Assembly (NCBI GenBank): GCA_964447605.1
Contig: CAYUTA010000007.1
Coordinates: 1-64,000, forward strand
From: CAYUTA01 sp964447605
GTDB taxonomy: Bacteria; Bacillota; Clostridia; Christensenellales; CAG-138
Length of the DNA: 64,000 nucleotides
Direction of reading: 5' to 3'
Shown: one piece after another, positions 25,703 through 34,420 of the stretch
Position numbering within the stretch: the first letter of the stretch is position 1
Layout: every line of letters begins with the position of its first letter
The notes under the pieces: model-generated
Told to the model about the DNA's origin: nothing
What the model saw: only the letters and a program-made list of their open reading frames with translations
Databases searched by the model: none
Made by a program: the position numbers and the translations under genes

Positions 25703-27549
25703 TTCCGCAGGAGGAACAGGATTTTTCCGCAAAAAAGGTTGACGGCAGGCTGTGGAAGCGGCTGTATCATTATGCGCTGCGCAACCATGCGCTCGTGGCC
25801 GTCGTCCTTGCAACGCTGGTGCTCGTGGCTCTGGTCGACGTGCTGTATCCGCTGTTTACAAGCTACGCCATCGACCGCTTTATCGTGCCGAAAACTACGG
25901 ACGGGCTCGCCGCCTTTGCCATCGTCTATGCGTTGACCATCCTGCTGCAGGGGCTTGGCGTGATCACGTTCATTACGGTTTGCGGCAAGCTTGAAATGCG
26001 CATGTCCTACGACATCCGGCAGGACACGTTTTTACGGCTGCAAAACCTCTCGTTCTCCTTTTACGACCGCACGCCCGTGGGGTATATCATGGCGCGCATG
26101 GTCTCCGACGTGGCGCGGCTTTCGGAGCTGGTTGCCTGGAGCCTGGTCGACGTGCTCTGGTCGCTGTTCTACATTCTCGGCAGCATGGTCTCGATGTTTC
26201 TGCTTTCCTGGAAGCTGGCGCTCATCGTACTGGCCGTGCTGCCGCCGCTGGCGCTTGTGAGCGTCTTTTTGCAAAAGCGCATGCTCCGGTATCAGCGGCA
26301 GGCGCGTAAGCAAAACTCCAGAATCACCAGCGCGTTCAACGAGGGCATCATGGGCGCGGTTACGACCAAGACGCTTGTGCGCGAACAGCAGAACGCCGAT
26401 GAGTTTAACGGGCTAACCGTGCAGATGCGGCGCGTCTCGATCAGGAGCGCGCTGGTCAACGCGGCGTTTTTCCCCATCATTATCTCACTTGGCGCGGTCG
26501 GCACCGGGCTTGCGCTCACGCTCGGCGGCGCAGGCGTAATCGAGGGGGGAAGGGCGCTCATCGGCGCCATCAGCGCCGGCACGATGGTGGCGTTTATCTC
26601 CTATTCCACGCAGCTGTTCGACCCGATTCAGCAGCTTGCCGCAATCCTTGCCGAACTGCTCGGCGCGCAGGCTTCCGCCGAGCGCGTGCTGACGCTCATC
26701 GATACCGAACCGGATGTAACGGACGCCCCGGAGGTCATTGCAAAATATGGCGATATTCTGCACCCAAAAACGGAAAACTGGGAACCGATCACGGGCAATA
26801 TCGATTTTGAGCGTGTCTCCTTTTCCTATCAGCGGGGCGAAACGGTGCTTGACGACTTTACCCTCCGTGTAAACGCCGGCGAGACCATTGCGCTCGTGGG
26901 TGAGACCGGCGCGGGCAAAAGCACCATCGTCAACCTGATCTGCCGCTTCTATGAGCCGACGCAGGGCCGGATCCTCATCGACGGCGTGGATTACCGCGCG
27001 CGCTCCCAGCTCTGGCTGCAAAACAACCTCGGCTATGTGTTGCAAACGCCGCATCTGTTTTCCGGTACAATCCGGGACAACATTGGCTTCGGCAGGCCGG
27101 ATGCGACCATCGAGCAGGTGCGCGAGGCGGCACGGATGGTGCATGCCGACGCGTTTATCGAACGGCAGCCGCTTGGCTACGACACGCAGGTCGGCGAGGG
27201 CGGCGCGCTGCTTTCCACCGGCCAAAAGCAGTTGATCTCCTTTGCGCGCGTCGTGCTCAAGGATCCGCGCATCTTCGTGCTGGACGAGGCGACCAGTTCC
27301 ATCGATACGCAGACCGAGCAGCTGATTCAAAGCGCTATCACGCGCATGCTCAGCGGACGCACCAGCTTCATTGTGGCGCACCGGCTCTCCACCATCCGTA
27401 GCGCGGACCGTATTTTGTCCATTCGCGGCGGACGCGTGGTTGAATCCGGTTCGCACGTGGAGTTGATGGCGCGCGGCGGCTACTATCACGACCTGTATAC
27501 GCACCAGTTCCGCGAACAGCAGACGCTTTCTTCGCTATCCGGCAAGTAG
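25699..27549 (+). CDS. Heterodimeric ABC exporter, subunit with catalytic Walker B
   Basis: The partner half-transporter, also 616 residues, begins at ATG in the ATGA overlap. Its transmembrane part spans residues about 30-330, and the NBD has GETGAGKSTIVN, the altered signature LLSTGQKQLISFAR (T for the second G) and an intact Walker B FVLDEATSSIDTQTE. Together with its partner this predicts one consensus ATP site and one degenerate site: the first subunit's Asp faces this subunit's altered signature. That is the typical asymmetric exporter layout. Substrate is unknown. Confidence 0.92.
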   Translation: MIPQEEQDFSAKKVDGRLWKRLYHYALRNHALVAVVLATLVLVALVDVLYPLFTSYAIDRFIVPKTTDGLAAFAIVYALTILLQGLGVITFITVCGKLEMRMSYDIRQDTFLRLQNLSFSFYDRTPVGYIMARMVSDVARLSELVAWSLVDVLWSLFYILGSMVSMFLLSWKLALIVLAVLPPLALVSVFLQKRMLRYQRQARKQNSRITSAFNEGIMGAVTTKTLVREQQNADEFNGLTVQMRRVSIRSALVNAAFFPIIISLGAVGTGLALTLGGAGVIEGGRALIGAISAGTMVAFISYSTQLFDPIQQLAAILAELLGAQASAERVLTLIDTEPDVTDAPEVIAKYGDILHPKTENWEPITGNIDFERVSFSYQRGETVLDDFTLRVNAGETIALVGETGAGKSTIVNLICRFYEPTQGRILIDGVDYRARSQLWLQNNLGYVLQTPHLFSGTIRDNIGFGRPDATIEQVREAARMVHADAFIERQPLGYDTQVGEGGALLSTGQKQLISFARVVLKDPRIFVLDEATSSIDTQTEQLIQSAITRMLSGRTSFIVAHRLSTIRSADRILSIRGGRVVESGSHVELMARGGYYHDLYTHQFREQQTLSSLSGK

Positions 27550-27602
27550 CGCTTCGGCTGGCCGGGCCGGGCGATCGATATGAATTTATGGGGGATGGAG
27601 CT

Positions 27603-28376
27603 ATGGAAATGGAATATTCCTGGATGACACTTTTCATCATTGCGCCGCTGGTCTTTCTGGGCGGTTTTGTCGACGCGGTCGCCGGAGGCGGCGGACTCAT
27701 CGCGCTGCCGGCATACCTGATCGCGGGCTTTTCACCGTACCACGCCATCGCGACCAACAAGCTTTCGAGCAGCATCGGCACCGCGGTTTCGACGGGCCGG
27801 ATGATCAAAAACAGATGCATCGACTGGCCGAGCGCGATTCCCTCGACCGTCCTGGCGGTGCTTGGCGCGGCTGCCGGCGCAAAGCTGATTCTGTCCATCG
27901 ACGAGCGCATCATCCGGTATATGCTGCTCGTCATCCTTCCGCTTGCTGCAACTATTGTGCTGCGCAAGCGGGATCTTGGCGATGAGGTAACCCAATCCGT
28001 TGACCGGCGCAGGCAGTTTGCCATCGTGCTGCCAGCTTCGTTGATCGTCGGTATGTACGACGGGTTCTACGGCCCGGGCGCGGGTACGTTTTTATTGCTG
28101 GCATATACGCAGCTTGCCAAAATGCCGCTGCGCATCGCCTCCGGCAATGTAAAGATCGCGAACCTTTCAAGCAACATCGGCAGTCTGGCGGTGTTTTTGC
28201 TCAACGGACAGGCGGTAATCCCCATCGGGCTGGTTGCCGCGGCGTTCGGTATTGCCGGGCATTATATCGGCGCGGGTATGCTGCTCAAAAGCGGCACGCG
28301 CATCGTCCGGCCCATCATCATTGTGGTACTGGCGCTGTTGTTTATCCGCGTAATTTGTGATCTGGCCGGCGTGTAG
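27603..28376 (+). CDS. TSUP family (TauE/SafE-type) sulfite/sulfonate permease
   Basis: The 257-residue membrane protein has eight hydrophobic segments and the TSUP hallmark GGFVDAVAGGGGLIALPAY near the start, repeated in weaker form around MYDGFYGPGAGTFLLLAY in the second half, as expected for the internal two-fold repeat. Family members export sulfite, sulfoacetate or related anions, but the substrate cannot be read here. ATG at 27603 has GGGGGATGGAG. Its stop is three bases from the convergent nrdG stop. Confidence 0.8.
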   Translation: MEMEYSWMTLFIIAPLVFLGGFVDAVAGGGGLIALPAYLIAGFSPYHAIATNKLSSSIGTAVSTGRMIKNRCIDWPSAIPSTVLAVLGAAAGAKLILSIDERIIRYMLLVILPLAATIVLRKRDLGDEVTQSVDRRRQFAIVLPASLIVGMYDGFYGPGAGTFLLLAYTQLAKMPLRIASGNVKIANLSSNIGSLAVFLLNGQAVIPIGLVAAAFGIAGHYIGAGMLLKSGTRIVRPIIIVVLALLFIRVICDLAGV

Positions 28377-28379
28377 GCG

Positions 28380-29051
28380 CTACGCCCCGCGCAGCGTACA
28401 GGTCCCGACCGCCGCACGGATGCGGTCAGCCGCCTCGCTGAGCGTGCTTGGCGGATGCGGCGCGGGGTCGTGCGCATCGCGCACGCGATACTGCTGCAAA
28501 TAGAACCGCTCGCAGCCCTTGACCGGCAGCGTGGCGGCAACCGCGTCCTCGACCGTCAGCTGCGGCGCAAACGTGAGCCGGAATTCATGCGGTATGCCGC
28601 TGTTGCGCAAAAGCGCGACGCTTTTCAGGATCGCATCGGTATCCAGCTTGGCGTTTGCAATCTGCGCATATTTTTCCAGCGGCGCCTTGATATCCATTGC
28701 AACATAATCCACCAGCCCCTCGTACAAAAGCTGCTTGAGCGCCTGCGGCTTAGAACCGTTGGTATCCAGCTTGATCCGGCAGGAAAGCGCGCGCGCCTGA
28801 CGGATAAACGCCTCCAGATTTTGCTGCAGCGTCGGCTCTCCGCCCGTGATTACAACGGCTTTGAGCAAGCCGCGCCGCTTTTCAAGATAATCGAACACCT
28901 CCGCCTCCGCAATCAGCGGGGTATCCGCGCCCAGGATGTGCCGGTTATGGCAGTATACGCAGTTAAAATTGCAATATGGCGTAAACACCACGGCGGCGGG
29001 CTGTCCCGGAAAATCTACAAATGAAGTTTTTTGAAATCCGGCAATCAGCAT
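28380..29051 (-). CDS. nrdG: Anaerobic ribonucleotide reductase activating enzyme
   Basis: The 223-residue radical-SAM activase starts at ATG 29051 behind GGGGAGGAAAGC. It carries FTPYCNFNCVYCHN, the CxxxCxxC cluster loop, and VITGGEPTLQ with the SAM-binding glycines, then DTNGSKPQAL and DYVAMDIKAPLEKY. It uses SAM to install the glycyl radical on NrdD. It lies 132 bases downstream of nrdD on the same strand. The length is nearer the NrdG-like long subtype than E. coli NrdG (154 residues). Confidence 0.92.
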   Translation of the reverse strand: MLIAGFQKTSFVDFPGQPAAVVFTPYCNFNCVYCHNRHILGADTPLIAEAEVFDYLEKRRGLLKAVVITGGEPTLQQNLEAFIRQARALSCRIKLDTNGSKPQALKQLLYEGLVDYVAMDIKAPLEKYAQIANAKLDTDAILKSVALLRNSGIPHEFRLTFAPQLTVEDAVAATLPVKGCERFYLQQYRVRDAHDPAPHPPSTLSEAADRIRAAVGTCTLRGA

Positions 29052-29183
29052 GCTTTCCTCCCCGTCTACGGTTGACCGGCGCACCTCGCCGACCCGCCGC
29101 ATGCGACCCGTATGGAGAAATGGCCGCAAGCGGGTGAAGCGCCGCGGTCATTCCTCAAATATTTCGGCGTCAACGCGCGTTTG

Positions 29184-31259
29184 TCAGACGACAAATTTTT
29201 TGCGCATCATGTACTCTTCTTTCTTTCCCGGGTTATAATTTTGCACCGGGCGCAGATAGCCTACCACACGCGACCAGACCTCCGCCTCGCGTCCGCATTC
29301 CGGGCAGTTGAAATGCTCGCCGGCGATATAGCCGTGCGCATGGCAAACCGAGAAGGTCGGCGTGATGGAGATATACGGCATCTTATATTTCTCGAACGCG
29401 GAGCGGATAAGATTTTTACACGTTTCAATATCTTCCATGCGCTCGCCGATGTAAAGGTGCTGCACCGTGCCGCCCGTATAGAGTGACTGGAGCTCATCCT
29501 GCAAATCGCAGCATTCGAAAATGTCATCCGTATACCCCACGGGCAGCTGCGTGGAGTTGGTGTACATGGGTTCCTCGATTCCGGACTGAACGATCTCCGG
29601 ATAGCGCGCCTTGTCCAGTTTTGCCAGCCGATAGCTCGTGCCCTCGGCCGGCGTGGCCTCCAGATTATAGCTGTGGCCGGTCTCCTCCTGAAACTCCATC
29701 ATCAGGTCGCGCAAAAAGTGCATGACCTCCAACGCAAACGCGAGGCCGTCGGGGCTGCCGATGTCCTTGCCCAGGAAGTTGAGGCACGCCTCATTCATGC
29801 CGACCAGTCCAATGGTATTGAAATGGTTCGTCCAGTATTCGCCGGAGCGCGCTTTGATATTGCGCAGATAGAACTGCGAGTATGGATAAAGTCCCTGCTC
29901 GGTTTGGCGCTCGATGATCTTTCGCTTGATTTCAAGGCTGGTTTTGCCCAGCGCGGCGAGCTTACGCAGGCGCTCGAAAAAATCCTCCTTTGAGGTGGCC
30001 AGGTAGCCGATGCGCGGCAGATTGATCGAATACACGCCGATGCTGCCCGTCATGGGATTGCTTCCGAACAACCCGCCGCCGCGTTTTCTCAGTTCGCGCT
30101 TATCGAGCCTGAGGCGGCAGCACATGCTCACCGCATCCTCGGGCGACAGGTCGGAATTGATGTAATTTGCAAAGTATGGAATGCCATATTTGCAGGTGAT
30201 GCGCATAAAGTCGTCCACCACCGGGCTCGACCAGTCAAAATCCTTTGTGATGTTGATGGTTGGGATCGGAAACGTGAACACACGGCCCTTGGCATCGCCT
30301 TCAAGCATTACGGCGCAAAACGCCCTGTTAAACAGATCCATCTGCTCCTGAAAATCGCCATAGGTTTTGTCCGTGCATACGCCCCCGATGATGACGGGCT
30401 GGTCCTTGATGGTGCCCGGCACCTTGATATCAAACGTCAGGTTGGAAAACGGGCACTGGAAGCCCACGCGCGTGGGAACGTTGATGTTGAACACAAACTC
30501 CTGCAGGCACTGGCGGATCTGCTCAAACGTCATGTCGTCATAGTAGACAAACGGCGCGCAATAGGTGTCGAACGAGCTCCAGGCCTGCGCGCCCGCCGTC
30601 TCGCCCTGCGTGGTGAAGGTGGAGTTGACGATCTGTCCCAAAAAGCTGCGCAGATGCTTGGCCGGCTTGCTTTCCACCTTGCCCTCCACGCCGCCGAACC
30701 CTTCCATCAAAAGCTGACGCAAATCCCAGCCCGCGCAATACGGGCCGAAAAAGCCGAGATCGTGGATATGCGCATCGCCGCTTTCATGCGCCTTGCAGAT
30801 ATCGATGGGGTAAACCTCATATAGCCAGTACTTCTTGGTGAACGCCTCGCGGACATAATTGTTGAGTCCATTGACGCTCTTTTGCATATTGGCGTTTTCC
30901 TTGACGTTCCAGTCCTTATCGTTGAGATAATCGCCGAACATATCGATGGTCGCGCCGATAAGCGCATTGATTTCGCGCGTACCGCGACGCTTTTCGCGAT
31001 AAAGGATATATGCCTTCGCCGTGCGCGCATGCCCGGCCTCGATGAGTACCTTTTCAACGATATCCTGAATCCCCTCCACGTCCGGCAAACGATCCACATA
31101 TTTCAACTCGGCAAGCCGTACGACCTCGTCCGTCAACCGCTCGGACAGTTCTTCATTCGTGCCGTTAACCGCCTGCGCCGCCTTCCAAATGGCGTTTTGA
31201 ATCTTTGTGCGGTCAAAGCTTTCCCGCCTGCCGTCACGCTTTACAATCTGCTGGAACAT
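29184..31259 (-). CDS. nrdD: Anaerobic ribonucleoside-triphosphate reductase
   Basis: A 691-residue class III reductase. It begins [21 protein letters not shown], the start of an ATP-cone domain, and ends WSRVVGYLRPVQNYNPGKKEEY, where the G is the glycyl-radical residue. A zinc-binding end region CHAHGYIAGEHFNCPECG is present; the first pair reads C-H instead of CxxC. It makes dNTPs without oxygen, activated by NrdG downstream. The ATG at 31259 follows GGGGGTAAACAAC; a longer reading frame to 31316 lacks a ribosome site. Control by NrdR, encoded 1.3 kb away, is likely. Confidence 0.95.
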   Translation of the reverse strand: MFQQIVKRDGRRESFDRTKIQNAIWKAAQAVNGTNEELSERLTDEVVRLAELKYVDRLPDVEGIQDIVEKVLIEAGHARTAKAYILYREKRRGTREINALIGATIDMFGDYLNDKDWNVKENANMQKSVNGLNNYVREAFTKKYWLYEVYPIDICKAHESGDAHIHDLGFFGPYCAGWDLRQLLMEGFGGVEGKVESKPAKHLRSFLGQIVNSTFTTQGETAGAQAWSSFDTYCAPFVYYDDMTFEQIRQCLQEFVFNINVPTRVGFQCPFSNLTFDIKVPGTIKDQPVIIGGVCTDKTYGDFQEQMDLFNRAFCAVMLEGDAKGRVFTFPIPTINITKDFDWSSPVVDDFMRITCKYGIPYFANYINSDLSPEDAVSMCCRLRLDKRELRKRGGGLFGSNPMTGSIGVYSINLPRIGYLATSKEDFFERLRKLAALGKTSLEIKRKIIERQTEQGLYPYSQFYLRNIKARSGEYWTNHFNTIGLVGMNEACLNFLGKDIGSPDGLAFALEVMHFLRDLMMEFQEETGHSYNLEATPAEGTSYRLAKLDKARYPEIVQSGIEEPMYTNSTQLPVGYTDDIFECCDLQDELQSLYTGGTVQHLYIGERMEDIETCKNLIRSAFEKYKMPYISITPTFSVCHAHGYIAGEHFNCPECGREAEVWSRVVGYLRPVQNYNPGKKEEYMMRKKFVV

Positions 31260-31300
31260 GTTGTTTACCCCCGGTCTCTCCCTTTTTTCGCTTGATGCAT

Positions 31301-31328
31301 ACAAAGTGTACCCCATGGTACATTTTGT
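31301..31328. promoter_or_regulatory. Operator-like palindrome within the nrdD promoter
   Basis: ACAAAGTGTACC (31301-31312) and GGTACATTTTGT (31317-31328) form an inverted repeat with 11 of 12 pairs and a CCAT centre. It lies in the spacer and -10 box of the predicted nrdD promoter. A dimeric repressor bound there would block polymerase. It does not look like a NrdR box, and its ligand is unknown. Confidence 0.6.
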
Positions 31329-31333
31329 GTCAA
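31305..31333 (-). promoter_or_regulatory. Sigma-A-like promoter of nrdD
   Basis: On the minus strand TTGACA (31328-31333) is 17 bases from TACACT (31305-31310), giving a start near 31298 and a leader of about 40 bases before the ATG at 31259. The -35 is perfect. Confidence 0.75.
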
Positions 31334-31348
31334 GCGCCCGTTATGCAT

Positions 31349-31383
31349 ACCATATATTGATAAATATGGTGGATATACAGTGG
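31349..31383. promoter_or_regulatory. Possible pair of NrdR boxes upstream of nrdD
   Basis: ACCATATATTGA (31349-31360) matches the NrdR-box core ACTATATATTGT in 10 of 12 positions, and TGGATATACAGTGG (31370-31383) weakly matches the reverse form (9 of 14). Centres are 22 bases apart, about two helical turns. The pair is just upstream of the -35 box. nrdR itself is encoded at 32542-32997. The match is suggestive, not decisive. Confidence 0.4.
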
Positions 31384-31685
31384 AAAACTTATGTACGGAC
31401 CATGAGCAGTCGGATAAAACCGCCTTTTTTCGGTCAATTTGGGAACTCTTGCAAAAGACGCTTGTGCTGAAAATGTATCCGGAGCGGGTGTTGTTTTGAA
31501 TTTCTATAAGTTTTGTTTATAAATCGTTCATGATTTGAAAGGGTGTTTTTACACAAGATATATGGTTATCATGTTTCCTTACCACAACATATTGTGGTCT
31601 ATGACCCGTTTTTTTCAGTCCGCCGCACGTCCAAACAGCAGATAATGGGTGCGGGATGCGACCCGCGCAGCATGTCGGCCGCACG
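31384..31685. other. AT-rich gene-free stretch with a palindrome
   Basis: About 300 bases between the nrdD regulatory region and the pgeF stop have no gene. It is clearly richer in A+T than its neighbours. A perfect inverted repeat ACCACAA-CATA-TTGTGGT lies at 31581-31598. A GC hairpin (GCGGG and CCCGC arms, about 31651-31667) could act in pgeF transcript termination, but no T-run follows it on the minus strand. Confidence 0.6.
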
Positions 31686-32540
31686 TCATACCAGCCGCAG
31701 ATACGCCGCCATGCCGCCGGTAACCGGCTTTTCGCGCCGATAGGAATACAGCCGCCCGTCCTCATAGGTGCACACGCCCATCATCTGGATGTGCTCCGGC
31801 AGAATCCCCGCCTCCAGGAATTGCGCGGCGGCTACCTGCCACAGGTCAACATAGGCCTTTCCCGGCATGCCCGCACGCAGGCATCGGGTATGGGGAAACG
31901 CTGAACGGAACGTTTCGCCAAGCCGCGCGTCGACTTCAAAATGCTCCGGACAGATGGACGGCCCCACGCCCGCATAGACGTCCTTTGCATCGGCGCCGAA
32001 GCAATCGCGCAGCATGCGAACAACCACGCAGCCAATTTTACCGAGCGCGCCGCGCCAGCCCGCGTGCGCAAGGCCGATCGCCCTTCTCACCGGGTCGACA
32101 AAGTAAAACGCCATGCAGTCGGCGTGTCCGGTTATCAGCGTCACGGCCGGGTCGTCGGTCACCAGTCCGTCGCACGGCGGCAACGGAGGCAGCGTCCAGC
32201 CCCTGCCGCAGTCGTTGCTGTCCACGCGCAGTACCGTCGTCCCATGTTCGTAGTTATCCATGACCATACTGCCCTCCGGAATCCCTTCCGCCTCACAGAA
32301 AATGCGGTGGTTCTGCATGGTTGTCGCGCGCGGCTCGCTTTCCTCGCGCGAAAAGCTAAGGTTGAGCGAAGACAGCGCGCCCGTGCTCACGCCGCCCGTT
32401 CGGGCTGAAAATCCATGGCGCACGCCCGGCAATGCGGAAAGCTGCGGCAACGTAAAGCCGCCAACCCCGGTTTCGCTCTCATGATATTGGAAACCGCGCG
32501 GGATTTGTTCCCACGCGGATAGAAAGGCGTGTCTGTCCAT
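31686..32540 (-). CDS. pgeF: PgeF/YlmD-type purine nucleoside phosphorylase (multi-copper oxidase-like fold)
   Basis: The 284-residue protein has GFSARTGGVSTG (about residues 45-56), NLSF, the zinc-binding DAV-like ITGHADCMAFYF (about residues 138-149) and GLAHAGWRGAL, ending in VCTYEDGRLYSYRRE. This DUF152 family was first called a laccase but bacterial YfiH/PgeF proteins are cell-wall-related and act as purine nucleoside phosphorylases/adenosine deaminases. It starts at ATG 32540 one base after the nrdR stop; ATG 32552 inside the nrdR end is an alternative. It is likely co-transcribed with nrdR. Confidence 0.85.
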   Translation of the reverse strand: MDRHAFLSAWEQIPRGFQYHESETGVGGFTLPQLSALPGVRHGFSARTGGVSTGALSSLNLSFSREESEPRATTMQNHRIFCEAEGIPEGSMVMDNYEHGTTVLRVDSNDCGRGWTLPPLPPCDGLVTDDPAVTLITGHADCMAFYFVDPVRRAIGLAHAGWRGALGKIGCVVVRMLRDCFGADAKDVYAGVGPSICPEHFEVDARLGETFRSAFPHTRCLRAGMPGKAYVDLWQVAAAQFLEAGILPEHIQMMGVCTYEDGRLYSYRREKPVTGGMAAYLRLV

Positions 32541-32541
32541 G

Positions 32542-32997
32542 TTACTTTTCATCAAGCAGGCGCTGTAACTCCTGCAAAAACGTCTGGGTGTCCTTAAACT
32601 CCCGGTATACCGATGCAAAGCGTACGTATGCGACCTCATCGACCGGCTTGAGGTTCTTCATCACGATCTCGCCAATGTCTGTCGTGCTGACCTCTGAGGC
32701 AAGGGTGTTGAACACCTCCCGCGTGATATCCTCCACCAGCTTGTCCTGCACGTCTGCTGCAATGGGCCGTTTTTCGCATGCCTTGCGCACGCCCATATGG
32801 ATTTTTTCGCTGTCAAAGGGTTCCCTGCGGCCATCGCGCTTGACGACCATAATGGGAATCTCTTCAATCTTTTCATAGGTGGTGAAGCGTTTGCCGCAGT
32901 TGATGCATTCGCGCCGGCGGCGAATCGCACTGCCATCCTCCGTGGGCCGGCTGTCGATAACCTTGCTTTCCGTACTGGCGCAATATCTGCATTTCAT
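32542..32997 (-). CDS. nrdR: Transcriptional repressor NrdR
   Basis: A 151-residue repressor of ribonucleotide reductase genes. It has the zinc ribbon MKCRYCAST...[12 protein letters not shown] (residues 1-42) and the ATP-cone domain ([24 protein letters not shown], residues about 50-75). dATP or ATP bound in the cone sets DNA binding. It lies one base upstream of pgeF and 1.3 kb from nrdD, whose promoter region contains possible NrdR boxes. A weak inverted repeat (ATACCAT/ATGGTAT) lies in its own leader. Confidence 0.97.
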   Translation of the reverse strand: MKCRYCASTESKVIDSRPTEDGSAIRRRRECINCGKRFTTYEKIEEIPIMVVKRDGRREPFDSEKIHMGVRKACEKRPIAADVQDKLVEDITREVFNTLASEVSTTDIGEIVMKNLKPVDEVAYVRFASVYREFKDTQTFLQELQRLLDEK

Positions 32998-33185
32998 ATG
33001 AGAGATGCTCCTTTAATGTGATGGCGTGATTATTATGCAATATACCATACCCCGTTATGGACGAATGGTATCGTGTGCCGTCGTTTTCAGTTGCCGCAGA
33101 AACGGCGGGAAAACGGGCGGTTGAAATCCGCCGGAGGCGCACGTACCTATAGACACTTAGACGCTGTGTGAATATGATACCATAT

Positions 33186-33437
33186 TTACAGATTGATTTC
33201 CACTAATATTACATCTTCCCCTATTTTTTTTATTTTGCAAAACGGGATAACCAGCTCCTCCGCGCTGCGAATCAGCCCAAAGAACCTGCACGGGCCCGGC
33301 ACTACGATGGCCAGCACCGTTCCCGCGCATGCATCGAGTTCCAGATCACAGATCATGCCCAGCCGCGCGCCGTCGCAGACGTTGATAACCTCTTTATGCC
33401 GCAGTTCGCAGTAAGTTGTTTTTTCAAACACGCGCAT
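33186..33437 (-). CDS. YlmC/YmxH family sporulation protein (PRC-barrel)
   Basis: An 83-residue PRC-barrel protein, starting ELRHKEVINVCDGARLGMICDLELD after MRVFEKTTYC, the YlmC/YmxH pattern. It has the barrel's VINVxDGxRLGxxxDLExD block. YmxH and YlmC are small soluble sporulation proteins of unknown action. The ATG at 33437 has a purine-rich GGCGGGGGGCGA upstream. A sigma-E-type promoter fits 16 bases or more upstream (33453-33481). It stands alone between nrdR and the YhfC-like gene. Confidence 0.85.
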   Translation of the reverse strand: MRVFEKTTYCELRHKEVINVCDGARLGMICDLELDACAGTVLAIVVPGPCRFFGLIRSAEELVIPFCKIKKIGEDVILVEINL

Positions 33438-33452
33438 TCGCCCCCCGCCGAT

Positions 33453-33481
33453 ATGCTATGACGAAAAAGGGCGAAATATGC
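33453..33481 (-). promoter_or_regulatory. Candidate sigma-E promoter of the YlmC/YmxH gene
   Basis: On the minus strand GCATATT (33475-33481) is followed after exactly 14 bases by CATAGCAT (33453-33460). The mother-cell sigma-E consensus is about TCATATT, N14, CATACANT. Spacing and -35 fit well; the -10 has six of eight. Confidence 0.5.
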
Positions 33482-33580
33482 TTGCGCATGGATTCGCCTG
33501 CAAATCGAAATAAACCGCCGTGTTATACGTAAAAAAGTATGGTATGATATGAAAACTGAAGTTTACAGGAGGAACCCCAT

Positions 33581-34420
33581 ATGGAACCGATCGTAGCGCC
33601 GGCCAAAATCGCCGGTATGGTAGTTTCCGCATTGCTCAGCGCAGGCGTTCCCATTGCGCTTGCCATCGTGTGGCACAAGCGGACCCGGGCAAAATGGAGC
33701 GCCGTTTTGGTTGGCGCAATCACATTTTATATTTTTGTCAATTTTCTGGAGGGCAGCCTGCACGCCTTTTGCCTTGGAATGATTACCGAAAACGCCGTAT
33801 CGGCATTCTTGAAGGCAACGCCTTGGGCGTATATGCTCTATGCCGGGCTTGCCGCCGGCGTGTTTGAAGAGACCGGGCGGTTTGTTGCGTTCAAGTGGCT
33901 GCTGCACAAGCAGACCGGGCGTGAAACGGGCGTGATGTACGGGATTGGCCACGGCGGCATAGAAGCAATTTTGCTATGTTGCGTCGCCATGATCGGCAAC
34001 GTTGCCTTTGCCGTATCGCTCAACGCCGCCGGCGCCGAGTCGGTGCTTGCGCAGGCGGGCGAACAGGCGGCGGCGGTGCAAAGCAGCATCGACGTTATGA
34101 AGCAAACGCCGGCCGCGATATTCTACGTTTCCGGCATTGAGCGTATGATTGCCGTCGCTTTGCATATTGCGTTATCCGTTCTGGTGTTTGCCGCGGCAAA
34201 CCGGAAGGAATATTTCTTCCTCTTCCCGGTCGCCATCGTTTTACATGCGGCTGTGGATTGCTTCGCGGTGCTGTATCAATTGGGCGTAATCGCCAATATC
34301 TGGCTTATCGAACTGGGCGTGGGCGCAATGACCGTGCTGATTGGGCTTTATGCGCGGCGGGTCTATCATGCGGTCCGGCCGGAGATTCCTCCGGCTGCGC
34401 AGGCGTCGGACGCGGCATAG
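33581..34420 (+). CDS. YhfC family intramembrane protein (CAAX-protease-like)
   Basis: A 279-residue polytopic membrane protein (about seven hydrophobic segments) with EETGRFVAF near residue 92 and YGIGHGGIEAIL near residue 118. The EE...R and HxxxE motifs resemble the CPBP/Abi metal-dependent CAAX-type proteases, which is why this DUF2324/YhfC family is called a putative membrane peptidase. No substrate is known. AGGAGG precedes ATG 33581 by a normal distance, and a TATGAT -10 box lies at 33543. No neighbour offers a functional link. Confidence 0.75.
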   Translation: MEPIVAPAKIAGMVVSALLSAGVPIALAIVWHKRTRAKWSAVLVGAITFYIFVNFLEGSLHAFCLGMITENAVSAFLKATPWAYMLYAGLAAGVFEETGRFVAFKWLLHKQTGRETGVMYGIGHGGIEAILLCCVAMIGNVAFAVSLNAAGAESVLAQAGEQAAAVQSSIDVMKQTPAAIFYVSGIERMIAVALHIALSVLVFAAANRKEYFFLFPVAIVLHAAVDCFAVLYQLGVIANIWLIELGVGAMTVLIGLYARRVYHAVRPEIPPAAQASDAA

